A DNA stretch of 64,000 bases from Oscheius onirici (GCA_932521025.1 OW051469.1:5344398-5408397), one strand, 5' to 3'; counted from the stretch's first letter, positions 21,995 to 33,126 are shown. Numbers and translations: made by a program. Notes: a model not told the origin generated them from the letters alone.

Positions 21995-23467
21995 CTATTT
22001 GAAGACGTCGACCATGGCTTTCCTCATCTCCTTGTCCAGTTGAAACAACGATTCTTTTGGCGGGACATAGGGAATTGGAATCCGGAGTGGCTCAGAAACC
22101 GTAAAGATGAGAACGAAATCGCCATTTCCGGCTACTTTTTGCGTCTTTCCGTACTGAAATCTGTTTTTAGCAGTTTCAACTAATGACAAACCTCTTGTTC
22201 GAATTCCTGCCTTGTGAGACAGTCGTCAACAAAAACGCGTCCATGTAGACTTCCCGGTGTGTAATCCAGTCCAATAGCCGTCGAATCCTTGCAGAATTCT
22301 CGTACGGCTTTCTCAATCACGTCAATTTTTGTCGATCTCGCATACGAGGTGACAAAGACGGGTCCCTTGAGCTGAATGTCTTCTGGCCATCGAAGGTATC
22401 GGATTTTTCCGGCTGCTGCTAATGTGGCGTAGGGCTGGTCCATGGCCAGTGCAAAACCACGACGTTCTACATCAAGCTGAGCCAGCTCGTCGTTCATTAG
22501 CGTCACATTTTCCACCTCCTGGAAGTCGCAGACATTTGAACGGAACGTTGTACCGTAGTCTTTCGTATACTGAAAGTGGTAAATAACAAAGGAGACGGAA
22601 TGACTAACTTTTGGCACGAAACCCTTGGGAATCCACCGGGCGTCAACGGCCGTCTCTCCAATAGCCTCCATAGCTTTTCTTCTCTCCTCCGATCTGTCCA
22701 GAATTTCTTGAATCACCGGATCGAATTCGTTCGTCGTTCCACGAGCTGCCTTCTCCTCGGTGACGCTCAAATCGACCAGATTCAAGTTGAGAACCATCTG
22801 TTTCCTTCGCTGTTCCTTCATCTCCTTGAGCTCTTCTTGTCTCTTCCGAATCCGTTTTCGCTCCTCGTGCGTCAGAAATGGGTCCTTTTCCACGTTGCTG
22901 TAGTCACTTTCGAGGTCGTTGACTCGCGTACGTCGTTCGGAATCTGCATCGGCTGCCAACAGTTTATTCCGAAATTCGGTGGCTTGTTTGACATCGCTGC
23001 CCTGTGCGAAGAGGGAGATACCCTGAACAGAATTTTTCATATTTTTCAAAGAAAATGCAACCTTTTCTCCAGTCCAAGGGGTCCCCATAAGTTTCTCATA
23101 AAGTTCCCTACTTTTATTCGAGCCGCGGTCCAGAACTTCTTTCTCCTCCAAAGTACAGACGAGAGTACCGCAGAAGAAGCACGGACCACTGCCTTCCTGC
23201 TTGCAGACGATTTTGCCACATCCTAGACAATTTAGGACTAGTTCATGTTTTCGGGCTTGGCATCGGCACGCGTGTCTTCCTGGAAATATTGTTTTACATG
23301 TTTCTCTCCATCAGTCAATCTTTCAAACAACTGATCGAACCTGGCCTGAGCTGGTCGACGATCGACGCCTTATTCCTAGCAGCTAAAGCATTTCGTTGAT
23401 GAGCGGCTCCTCCGGTTGTAGAGCTTCCGCCTTGCTGCTGATTTCGGATCTTCTGTCCCTTGCCCAT
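21995..23467 (-). CDS. TRIP4: Activating signal cointegrator 1 (ASC-1/TRIP4) with zinc finger and ASCH domain
   Basis: TRIP4 belongs to the ASC-1 complex, a transcription coactivator also used in ribosome quality control. The zinc-binding module is clear: HACRCQARKHELVLNCLGCG then GPCFFCGTLVCTLEEKEVL and DRGSNKSRELYEKLMG. A charged coiled-coil region follows, then a C-terminal ASCH fold with MDQPYATLAAAGKIRYLRWP and LHGRVFVDDCLTRQEFEQE. The N-terminus is much shorter than in vertebrates: MGKGQKIRNQQQGG follows an acceptor-like TTATTTCCAG four bases before the ATG, which favours spliced-leader addition and this start. Two ordinary introns lie near 23339-23279 and 22188-22154. Confidence 0.9.
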
Positions 23468-23862
23468 TTTCTGGAAATAAACTGGATAAAAAAGGAAACA
23501 ATAAGAGGAATAAACTGTTGTTACAAAACTTGGAGCAAAACAGAAAACTTAAATTACGTAAAAATGTAAACTCTTGCAAGTCTGCGATTTTTTATTCCAA
23601 AGAGAACGAGAGACAGTTGTGCAGACAAGCATAGCCGAAATTACATTTTTACGGCATGATTCAAAAAGAAATTCGCATCGATTTTACTCAAAACTTGTGG
23701 AAAGAGCATGAAATAAGGACGATGTGAGATAACACAGAAAGAAACAGGTATAAACGGCATAAAAACCAGAAATGAATAGAATGGGCACACTTATTGTTAG
23801 GTAATAATTTATGATAGAAAAACCTATGAAAATTAACATTAGATAAATAAAAACAATCTGAC

Positions 23863-24156
23863 CTAAAATAGCCAAAACCGCTTCGTTTTCTTTACTTCTT
23901 TCGGCTCCTCGACTGGTTTCGGCGCTTCCTTTGGCACTTCTTGCTTCCTGGCCTCGACCATGCATTCCCGGAACTTGTTGAGCTGCTCTTGGCACTGTCT
24001 CCAGTCTTTAGTTTCGGCCATGCAGTCCACAATGGCCAGATGCTCATCCCAGCATCCGCTGCGACGGATCAGCGTCTCGACACGGTCCTCTTCGGCCTCG
24101 TCACGAGCCCAGTGCGACGGAGGCGGCTTCTCCGTGCTAGTTGTCGGCTCTGTCAT
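23863..24156 (-). CDS. COA4: COA4 homologue, twin CX9C cytochrome c oxidase assembly factor
   Basis: A 97-residue protein with two CX9C pairs: SGCWDEHLAIVDCM and WRQCQEQLNKFRECM, each with exactly nine residues between the cysteines. IRRSGC, DWRQCQ and the acidic N-terminal part match COA4 (CHCHD8), a complex IV assembly factor of the intermembrane space imported by MIA40. The C-terminus is Lys/Glu/Pro-rich and diverged. A TTTTTTGCAG acceptor-like sequence ends about 10 bases before the ATG, as expected for spliced-leader addition. It lies about 400 bp upstream of TRIP4 on the same strand. Confidence 0.85.
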   Translation of the reverse strand: MTEPTTSTEKPPPSHWARDEAEEDRVETLIRRSGCWDEHLAIVDCMAETKDWRQCQEQLNKFRECMVEARKQEVPKEAPKPVEEPKEVKKTKRFWLF

Positions 24157-24770
24157 CGTTTTAGGACTGCAAAAAATTGTAAACAAAGAGTGAAATTTAG
24201 AGAAAATCGATGTAGAGAGAGAGGGTCGTTGGTTGCGATGGTGCAATAGGCGGTAAACAAGGCGCCGAGGAGAGCAGAGAACACGACGTGTGCAGGAAAA
24301 TGGCTTTTGAACATCAAGAGAGCTTATTTCAAGGAAAAAACGAGAATAAGAAGAGGAATCGAACAAGTAACCTTGGGAGACAATTGACAACCTTACAATT
24401 TTGTCTTTGAACTGCGTTCAGCTGCAGAATGTCTATTTCAGCTAGTTGGAGCATAGACATTGGACGAAACAGGGCTTTTCATGAAAGGAATGCGATGGAA
24501 AATCTTTCGAAGAGGAACAAAGAGAGGACAATTGAAAAACAACATAAAAAACACAGGAAAACAATGAGAAAACAACCGGGATTGTTGCGCGCCAATTGTA
24601 AATTTTGAATTTCATTTGGTTTGCTTGCTGTTTTCCGATTTTTCACGAATTTGTCACTTTGAAAGGTGGCAAAAGTGAGAACAAGTAAGAATCCAAGAAT
24701 ACACGCAGAATTGGTAAAAATGAGTGAATCCACTTGCAAAAACTTCTTATTTCCTTTTCCCCTATTGATT
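24157..24770. other. Intergenic stretch without supported gene
   Basis: The interval runs from the COA4 promoter side to the 3' end of the next minus-strand gene. Open frames in it are short, AT- or AG-rich and have no domain. I see no RNA gene or repeat here. Confidence 0.4.
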
Positions 24771-25335
24771 CTATTCCTTCGTCTTCGACTTCCCCTCCAC
24801 CACGTCTTCTGGCTCCTTTTTTGTCTTCCTAGCCGGACAAAAGAGAGAAAGAACTATCTGAAGAATGCACAGAAGGACAGCAGCTGCCGAAACCAGACAG
24901 CTGGCTCTCAAGACGAGGGAAAAGTCCGGCTTCGAGATGACTTCTTCCATCGGCCGCGAGCAGATTCCCAAGACGACGAGAGCGCCGATATTGAAGCAGG
25001 TGTTGAAGATAAGCAGGATCGTCAGCAGAAGAGGCGGGATCCGTTTGGCACAGATGGAGACGTTGTTGAGAAGCATGGCCAGACAACAGATCAGCAAGCA
25101 GATGCCGTGAAGGACATAAAGAACGTAGGATAAGGCCGGACTGATGTGCGGCTCTGCTGTTTTGGTAGAATTGCTGTGGCCGAGACTCTCGTCAATGTAG
25201 TGACATCCCAGAAATGAACTGAACAGAACACTCGCGTAGAAAGCCTGGAATTTGGAGGAGAATGAGGGAAAAGAAGGGTAGATCTACTATCAGAATGCAG
25301 AGGAATTGCGCATGGAGAGCAACGTGGGCCATCAT
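24771..25335 (-). CDS. Four-transmembrane protein, unknown family
   Basis: Exon 1 (25335-25288) encodes MMAHVALHAQFLCILI and joins AFYASVLFSSFLGCHYIDES after a 44-bp intron ending ATTCCAG. Four hydrophobic segments follow in a protein of about 170 residues: FLCILIAFYASVLFSSFLG, YVLYVLHGICLLICCLAMLL, LLLTILLIFNTCFNIGALVV and LVSAAAVLLCILQIVLSLFC, then a Lys/Glu-rich tail. An HSNSTK glycosylation-type site lies between helices 1 and 2. I do not recognise the family. A gene with the same layout starts about 340 bp away on the other strand. Confidence 0.65.
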
Positions 25336-25676
25336 GAGAAGAAATTGATTGGAACTATTTGACTCTTTAAGTTTATAGAAGAATTTTATAAAGAACTGTA
25401 ATGTTGGAGTTATGCGGATTTTTTTTTCGGAGTGAAGAGTTCCAATCTCTATCCGACTTACTTCTATTTTGTCTTGTCATTCTTTCAAAAGAACACCACC
25501 TATACACTGCCCGTCGGTCAATAGCGTACATGCTCACAGCTGATAAGAGGCGTCCTCTGCCGCTTTCCATCTGAATCATGGTCGAACCTTCTGAGCCAAA
25601 GCATTGTGGAATTCGACACAAGGTAACAGTTTTTCCTCTAGAACTGAAAAAAAAAACTATTTCCGATAGCATCAAA
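25336..25676. promoter_or_regulatory. Divergent region between two four-helix membrane protein genes
   Basis: This should hold both promoters. A plus-strand ATG at 25578 is in frame with the called start at 25677 if unspliced, and the GTAACA...CCGATAG stretch between them looks like a 5' UTR intron, so the N-terminus of the plus-strand gene could be longer. Confidence 0.4.
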
Positions 25677-26534
25677 ATGTCTACAAGTTTTCGAGGCAAT
25701 GATGGCCAAAATCCTTCTGATCATCTCCATTTGCAGCATCGTTTATGCTAATACTTGGCGTGGGATTTTTCTATATTTGTTTTGCAAAAAACAAACTTTT
25801 AGTTCCGGTCTTCATAAATTTCTCCTTTTTCCTCTTAGCTATTTTTGCCATGGTCACCTACGCTCAGTGCTATAGACGTGTGCAACCAGTTCTAGTACTC
25901 CCGATGCTCATTCATCAAGTGAGTCTTGCCAAAACTATTTTAAAGGAGTAAACAGACAGTTTGCATCTTCTGGATCTTCATTTGGCTGTATGCGAGTGTA
26001 GCTTCCATTACTACCGGAGCCTTGTGGTCGCTCGAATGGCTGGGTGGTCCGAAAAGCAGTCGGGAGAAGACCAGCAGCGACATCAAGGATCCGAACTATG
26101 CGAATCCGAACGAAACACATCCGGAGATTACAAAGTGTGGGCAATGAAGACACTTTACGCCGAATACTAAATATTTCAGCTATCAAGTACGGAATGTTGA
26201 TCACAATCGCCTCATTGATTGTCCTCTGTCTGAAATGTGTGGCCTGGATCATTACCCAAAGGACTTGGCGTGAGCTCAGAGCCAGGAAAATCGAACTAGA
26301 TTCTCAGGTTTCTAAAACTTTAAAGAAAGCATTTTCTATTATCTGGTTCAGAAAGTCGAAGAAGAGTCGGATCTCGGCGAACCGTCACCGAGCTATCCAA
26401 TGGTTGGAAGAGTACCTCCTTCCAAAACTCCTCCTCCTGCCTATGAGACGGAGCCGCTCAAGAGGACGAGATTCAGCGAGGACCACGAAGTAAACACTTC
26501 CCAACGATCCAGCCATCTCGAATCGGCTATTTGA
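25677..26534 (+). CDS. Four-transmembrane protein with Pro-rich cytoplasmic tail, unknown family
   Basis: From MSTT a 50-bp intron (donor GTTTTC, acceptor ATTTGCAG) leads to SFMLILGVGFFYICFAKNK. The other helices are VFINFSFFLLAIFAMVTYAQ, VCIFWIFIWLYASVASITTG and YGMLITIASLIVLCLKCVAW. Between helices 3 and 4 there is a loop with NETHPEIT. The tail contains PPSKTPPPAYETEPLKRTRF; PPAY is a possible WW-domain binding motif. Later introns lie near 25919-25959, 26137-26179 and 26309-26351. The family is not recognised. Size and helix spacing are like the divergent neighbour. Confidence 0.65.
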
Positions 26535-27375
26535 AGACATAAATGAAAGTTCAAACACAGTTTTCTGACTTTAGGGCCAAAGACAGAAACATATTGATAA
26601 AGTGAGATTTCCCAAATTCACAAATCAATTTGATACACGATCACTTCTATTTATGACTTCGTGAGAACATTAATTGTTCTCGGTGCTTCCCTGACCATTC
26701 CATCTCACAGTCAAAAACAATCAGACGACACGATACCTTTCACTGACTTCTTTTGACTCATGGTAATATCCTTCCGGTTGGCGATGACTGAATGAACGGA
26801 ACAATCATTGTTTTTCAAAACCTTCGACCTGTATAAAAGAACTAGGCATAAAACTATTGTACCATCTGCCCATTTGTCCCCCATATTTACACAGGCTTCT
26901 ACGAGTCAAAATCCGTTCCCCGATACGGCTTCTATTTCGGCAGCTCAAAATATAGCCAGTCTGTCTTCCCAGCGGTTTTCCCATCTTTGCAAGACAGCTT
27001 GACAACAAACGGCTAGCAACCAGCTCAAAAGTGGTTCCCCTCCGGCCTCTCTCAAGATTAGCTGGACTTTTGTTTTTAACCCCACCGGAAAGGGCGAAGA
27101 TATTTTACGATTCCTATCTGTGTCTGGGTGTGCCCCAATGTCATGATAAAGCAAACAAATCATTTCATACGTTGGATTGGTTCGTGACCCTTTGTCCGGA
27201 AGGCATTTCCAATCAGTATGTCCAAGTCTTTTCTGCCCCTTTCTCATGACTTTCCAATCTTCACAAAATGTGGGTATTCTTCCCATTCAGATTGACAGAT
27301 TACGAGGCTTTCGATAACTTCTACTTTACCTTGTAGTAACTTGTTCCAAAAGCCTTTTGTTTCCAGATTACTAAC
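26535..27375. other. Region with TATA-like box but no resolved gene
   Basis: GTATAAAAG at 26831-26839 looks like a TATA box. Downstream, TTTACACAG (to 26896) is a good acceptor and opens a readable stretch ending in TAG at 27017. A further open frame (27031-27249) contains CLGVPQCHDKANKSFHTLDW. No ATG precedes either stretch in frame, so I could not build a gene. It may be a decayed gene or one with unusual exons. Confidence 0.35.
26832..26839 (+). promoter_or_regulatory. TATA-box-like sequence
   Basis: TATAAAAG fits the metazoan TATA consensus. The following 60 bases contain no ATG but end in a splice acceptor, so the transcript it would drive is not resolved. Confidence 0.3.
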
Positions 27376-30300
27376 ATGTCCACGGCTAAAAAGCTGCATC
27401 TTCAAGGTCTTCGAGGCTTTGCCATAATCTCCGTCGTTTTATTTCATTTTTTCCCAGACTTCTTCCCAAATGGATACTTGGGTGTGGATCAGTAAGAAAC
27501 GAAAGAAAAGAGGAGATACAGCTTACAGATTCTTTCTCCTCTCCGGCTACCTAATGACCATGATGTTGAGTCGTCACTCTTCTCTAGACTCTCTCAAAGT
27601 TCTAGACTTCCTCTATCGTCGAGTCAAAAGAATAGTTCCGATGTACTATCTGGCCACTTTCTTGATATTTCGTGAGTTTTGGAGCCTCGGACAGATGACA
27701 CAAAGTTCAGTTTCACTGTTTTTGAGCCCGGTTTCTGCATGGAACACAAATTGCTGGTCCGGTGTCTGGGCACTACTCTTTTCGACGAATCTAGTAAGAC
27801 CGACTGGGATGGAGGGCTATGCTGAAAAGGTTAGTTTTACCGTTCATTAGATTCAATTCATAGTTTGAGCTCGGGATTGGTGTCGATATGTTCACTCATA
27901 CCTGGTCGTTGGCCTTAGAGATGCAGTTCTACCTAATTTTCCCCCTGATCTTCATTACTTCGACAATATTCTCTTCCCGACGACAACCGTATTTCATCGG
28001 CTTTCTCGGTAAATTGGCTTCTCTCAGTCACAAGCTTTTCCAGCTCTCCTTTCTCTAACATTTTCCAACCTCTCTGACAGTTTTATAAGTTTCAATTGTG
28101 TCTTTTCGAGGATTTGGCAGTTTCTGGCAGGTATTTATGATTTTATTTTATTTTCTTATTTCTGCAGGTATGGTTGTTTATCGACCAAAATACGCTGAAG
28201 TTGACGACTCGACAGAAAAGTTGCTCGAGGAAGGAGAACAAGAAGAAGAGGGTATTTCTTCTGAACAAAATCTTGAAACTAAGTTTTCAGAAAACAGAGA
28301 GCTTCGGAAGTTGGAGAAGTTGATCACCGTCTCTTGCATGATCTCGTTGGCTATTCTAATGCTCTGCCCTCACGTTATTGACCCGCTTTTTGGAAGGTAA
28401 GTCAGTTTCCGAAATCTATAAAGAGACTGAAACATGATATAAGAGTACGACAAAAGTAAAGCATTGAGCTCGGAATAGAACCATACAGTTAGAAAACAGC
28501 TCCAAAAGATATGAAAAAGAAATTTGATGGTTTTCAGATATCTTCATTTGAACATCTTTTCCTCTTCCAATTATTTATTGATCCAGCCCTCCTGCACCTT
28601 TTCTTGTTGTCTCATCTTCTCCCTTTCACGCTCAATTTCGAGTTCTCTCTTCTCGAGCTCTTGAAGTTCCAGCTCCCGTTCCTTTTCCAGACGTCGGATT
28701 TCCATCTCGAGTTCTTTCTCGCGTTCTCTCTCGAAGTCTCGTTCCCAGCGATCCATTAGACTAAAAAATGTCAATGGAGAGGAAAATAGGAAAAATGGTA
28801 AGAGGGTGTGGATGAAATCTGTAACAAACTCCTGATTACGACGCTATTTGTAGTGGTTCCAGTGAGAATTTGGCCCTTCTTATCTCTGAAAACAGACGGC
28901 TTCTTGATACAGTCAGTTGCTACATGCGTCATGGTGAAAAATTAAGCTAACAGTATTCCGAGGGTAACCACTTTGAATAGAGAGAACGGATGCGTAGCAA
29001 ATTTTCTTTTTACACATTCCGATCTGTTTAGAATCAACACAATCCTGCTGACAGCTCTTGTTGTTCACTTCGGAGATGGGTCGGCTGTTCTCGAAAATCG
29101 TCTTTTGGTCTCTTTTGGAGAAATCTCCTACTGCTGGTATCTCATCCACTGGCCCGTCGTGGCACAGTTGAAAATGAGCACCAGCAAGTGCCTCACAGGT
29201 TGGCTTTTTTAGGAAGAGTTCAAATCTTGTTACGATCTCTGCTATGGTCTAATTGGGTCCTATTTTCTCTCTCTTTTATTACACAAGTTGTTTGAAAAAG
29301 TCTATTTGGCATGGGAAAAGTTGGCAGTGGCTCTTCTCATCGTCTTGCTGGTGATAATAAACGTTGCAGTTATGTCCAAACTCTACGGTGACTTTATGTT
29401 CAGATTTTTCATTGATTTTTAGAGGAAATGCCGGAAATGAGCACTACTCAGCCAGTTTCACACGTATTCAAAAACGACAGCATGAACAACAGCGCTTACT
29501 TTTTCGATTCCGACATTGTCGGCAAAATCACGATGGGCTACGAGAATGCTACCAATGGTAAGGAGTGTTTTCTCAAAAACCTTCCGATTCCAGAACAAAG
29601 AGCTCGTTTGAACGAGGCCTACGATTCGAATGACACTCGACAACTCTTCTCTCATCCTTGTAAGAAGATTGTAACGAACAACAAGGCGGAAACCAGGTGT
29701 CAAGTCGGAGAAGTGAGTCCATCTGGAGAATGATGAACTCTTTAGGAGAATCTCGACGTAAGTGGAAATTACAGTCTTCTCGTGATCGGAAACAGTTATT
29801 CGCAAAATATCATGGCGGTTGTTCATAACGAATGTCGAGATGTCTTTGCCAACATTCATCTGTCAGCTACGGCAGGCCAGTCTTTGTCTTTCTATGCTTT
29901 TCATTAAAAATTTAGCCTGTGAGCCTCTGCTTCGATCAGTAATTTCTGGCTATGACTGTACTTACGACGGAATGTTCCTCGACGCGGCGAGAACCTATCA
30001 ACCTGACGTCCTCTTCTTGTTTATGAGACATATCAACAGCATGCAAATAGTTAATGGGACGAATCCTTTCGACGATACTCATTTTCACGTTAGCTTCTTT
30101 CTTTTGTTTGTCTGGAAACCAATTTAGACAGCTGTAAAACGGCTACAGGAACTCGAAAAGCATGTGAAGGACAAGATCTTCATTTTGGACGTTTTTCCGG
30201 AAGTTTCAACGTCTATTACAAGAGTTTTAAACGATTTTCTGAGACAAGGGAAGAAGTTTGACGACGTAAGTGAATTGAAAGCCGTTCATTCTTACTGTCC

Positions 30301-30542
30301 AGACCACTCTGACCGACATGTCTCAACACTACATCGTCGCTAAAGAACGAATGTACCGTCTGGCATCAGCTTGTTCAAAATGCATTCTTTTCGACTACGC
30401 CACACAATTTTTCATCGACGGAAAGTTCAAAGTCTACGACCCTGCGTACCATGTTTCGTATTTCACAAAAGGGCAACATCTTTCGCCAGCCGGTCTCGAA
30501 CGGGTACGACCTCTGATCCGCCATCTTTGCCATAATTGGTAA
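27376..30542 (+). CDS. OAC-type membrane acyltransferase with C-terminal SGNH domain
   Basis: The start KLHLQGLRGFAIISVVLFHF and GYLGVDQFFLLSGYLM are the acyltransferase-3 signatures with catalytic His and Arg. WSLALEMQFYLIFPLI and RIWQFLAGMVVYRP continue the family pattern. INTILLTALVVHFG, FGEISYCWYLIHWPVV and one more helix close the roughly ten-helix membrane domain. The C-terminal part, from about 29430, is an SGNH hydrolase-like domain with VIGNSYSQNIM (GNS block) and KGQHLSPAGLERV (catalytic His block). The closest relatives are the nematode OAC proteins; the substrate is unknown. A 635-bp intron (28397-29031) contains a minus-strand open frame. Some splice sites between 27840 and 28140 and around 29200-29240 are approximate. 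Confidence 0.85.
28571..28755 (-). CDS. Small Glu/Arg-rich coiled-coil ORF nested in the acyltransferase intron
   Basis: A 61-codon frame starts MDRWERDFEREREKELEMEI and stays almost purely helical and charged to VQEGWINK. An acceptor-like ACATTTTTTAG ends four bases before the ATG, and the stop TAA overlaps AATAAATAA, which could be its poly(A) signal. Composition is very different from the surrounding intron. It could be a tiny nested gene, an exon of a longer minus-strand gene, or a captured coiled-coil fragment. The function is unknown. Confidence 0.35.
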
Positions 30543-30637
30543 TCACAAATATAACGGTACTTTTACGGGTATACCAAGTGAATCGCTAGTTTCCTCTGTT
30601 TATTTGGATAATCTGCCTGCAACATTTAAGCGGTTTA

Positions 30638-31717
30638 TCACTTTTTGCGAAGAGGCCACTTCTTTGTCTTGCTCGGATCTCCATAGTCAGTCTCGTACTG
30701 TTTCTCCAGGAACGCAATCCACGATTCGGCGAAACTGTAGCGAGCAACCCAATGCAGGTCAATGAACAGGGATAGCTATGATAAAATAGCATTGAAAATA
30801 TATAAATGAACCCCTTCGAAGAGTCCATCGGCATTGATGTGATTGGCCTCTGCTCGCAAATGGCGAATTACTGCCCCGTCTTCCGGATCGAGACCGTGCT
30901 GCTTGTTCAGGACCATGTCCGAGGTCTTCTGGTGCAAATAGATCAAATCTTGGTGGACACGTTGTTCAGTATCTAAAAAGAGGTTTTGTGAAGTCTTGAA
31001 CGGACCTTTGGGTACTGCCAGCCACATGGGATCAGCTTCCTCGAGAGTGGGAAACTTGTGTTTTCCAAAATCTGTGGCAATCGTGAGAAAGTGTTCGATC
31101 TCCTCAATAAAAGTCAAATGTTGTTCTTCGGTTACACCTCTTTTCTCATCCTAAAAGTCTGATTCTTCAAATCTTCGCTGCCTGACCACTACAACTCTGT
31201 AAAATGGCAGTTTCTTGTACTGCTTTGCCTTTTGGATAAGCCGCTGCAGCGTATGAAGAGCCTTGTGCGAATACCAGGCTGTCAGACATTTCAGCTGCTC
31301 GAACTTCTCTTTCCAGCCGCGGAGCTCTCGAGCCAGCGTCAGAACAGCTCCTTGCAGGACTTAAAATACTGCTCTGTTTCGGAAGTGATACGCACCGTTC
31401 AATTCGTTCGTATCCGTCCACTTCCAGGCTGGTGCTCTCAGCTGAGAGCAGTCCGTTTTAGTTTTGCTGCTGGGACGAGGTTTTGAGATGACGGGATACA
31501 CTGAACTTTCTGAAATCAGATATATTTATACGATAAAAAGCTTACTAGTGGCCTTCATTTTAGCAGGCGTTGCAGAAATCATTGAGGTAGTAACTTTGGT
31601 TGTCATCTTGCTCCAGTTCCTCGGGATGAAGTACTGATCATCTTCGTTCAAATCACCTCCCAGAAGAGCGGTTGAAGGCAATGGGAGCCAGATCACCAGA
31701 AGTCGGATGACCAACAT
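30638..31717 (-). CDS. Secreted protein, unrecognised family, paralogue 1 (intact)
   Basis: The start MLVIRLLVIWLPLPSTALLG is a signal peptide, followed by GGDLNEDDQYFIPRNWSK. After a Thr/Lys-rich linker the body is helical: VLQGAVLTLARELRGWKEKF, ALHTLQRLIQKAKQYKKLPF, EEIEHFLTIATDFGKHKFPT, EEADPMWLAVPK, LIYLHQKTSDMVLNKQHGLD, and ESWIAFLEKQYETDYGDPSK, ending KKWPLRKK and TGA at 30638. Six or seven exons with short introns stay in one frame throughout. No family is recognised. A second, damaged copy lies immediately upstream in the same orientation (31878-32972). The extracellular location follows from the signal peptide only. Confidence 0.7.
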
Positions 31718-31877
31718 TTTGACTGAATAAAAAGAGAAGTGGGGGCGGAGAAGAATAGTCCAATTGAATACCAATTAATCTGTTCTTTTCTTCTTCAAAA
31801 AGTCTGATAGAAGGCAGAGTCCAAAAGAACAATAAAAAAGTAACAAGAATAATTTGTGCAAATAAATTTTTTGTTCA

Positions 31878-32972
31878 TCAAGGAAGAGGCCATTTCTTGG
31901 CCCTTTTCGGATTTCCATAGTCAGTCTCGTACTGACTCTCCAAAAGAGAAATCCACGACTCTGCAAAACTTAGCGGCCAGCCCAATGCTGCTCGCACTGG
32001 GACACCTGTCTTTTCATTAGACAACGAGCAAAAATAGACGTACCATTCGAAAAGTAAGGGTCTCACTGATTTCCTTGGCCAAGCCTCTGAAATAGCGAAT
32101 TTTTGGGCCGTCATCGGGATCGAGGCCATGCTACTTGTTCAAGACCATGTCCGAGGTTTCCAGGTGCAGAGAGCCCAGATCGTCCCAGAGACGTTTCTGT
32201 ATAGAACCTTGATCTTCTGAGAAAAGTTTGTATGTGCCTATTACTGGATTCAAACGTTTGGGAATTGCCAGCCAGATGGGATCAGCTTCTTCGATCGTGG
32301 GAAATTTGAAGTTTCCGAAATCTGTGGCAATCGCGAGAAAGTGCTCCATATCCTCGATCAAGGTTAGTACTTGTCCCTCCGTTATGCCTCTTCTCTCGTC
32401 CTGAGTATCTCGTTTTCATAATTTACTGACTAACCTCAACAATTCTGTAAAAGGGCAGCTTCTTGTACTGTTTCGCCTTTTGGATAAGCATATGCAGTTA
32501 TTGAAGAGCCTTGTGTGCGTAGAAAGCAGGCAAACACTTCAGCGCGTTGAATTTTTTTCCAGCCTCGGAGTTTCAATTTGAATGACGGGACACTTTCTTG
32601 TGAAGCTATCAAAGCTCTTCTTTTCCCTGTGTTAAAAGAAACGAACATTTCAACATGCTAGGATCAGACCATTTCCAGGGGCTTGGTTTCACGTCTGAAC
32701 ATACAGTTTTAGCTCTACAGATAGACTTTGGCACAGGAGGACTCTCTGGAACTCGTAGATACGATGTTTTGACCGTCAAAAAATAGATAATATGGCTCAC
32801 TTGTGGTGATTATGGGGACAGTTGTAGTCACGAGAGGTGAGTCAGTCACTTTGGTCGTCAGTTGGGCTCGATTTCTCGGAATAAAGTACTGGTCATCCTT
32901 GTCCAAACCACCACCGAGAAGAACGGTCGAAGGCAAAGAGAGCCAAATCACTAGGAGCCAAGTGACCAGCAT
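31878..32972 (-). pseudogene. Paralogue 2 of the secreted family, pseudogene
   Basis: Exon 1 encodes MLVTWLLVIWLSLPSTVLLG and GGGLDKDDQYFIPRNRAQ, clearly homologous to paralogue 1. The body aligns too (QKAKQYKKLPFYRIVE, EDMEHFLAIATDFGNFKFPT, EEADPIWLAIPK, LHLETSDMVLNK). It is broken in at least three places: TAA at 32500-32498 after ALQ, TAG at 32133-32131 where paralogue 1 has a Gln codon (CAG), and a one-base deletion near 31970 where TACAGT became TAAGT. The last 15 codons then align again. The pattern indicates a tandem duplicate that lost function. Confidence 0.75.
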
Positions 32973-33126
32973 TGACCGGATGATGGGAGAAACGAGCGAG
33001 AATAAACTATCGAGATGAATACTAATTTTGGTTATTTTTATATAGGCTGTAGCAGCAAACACTCCAGGGAAAACAATAAGAGCACCAGAGACAGTACAGA
33101 AAACATAGATGATTTTATCTTCTGTA

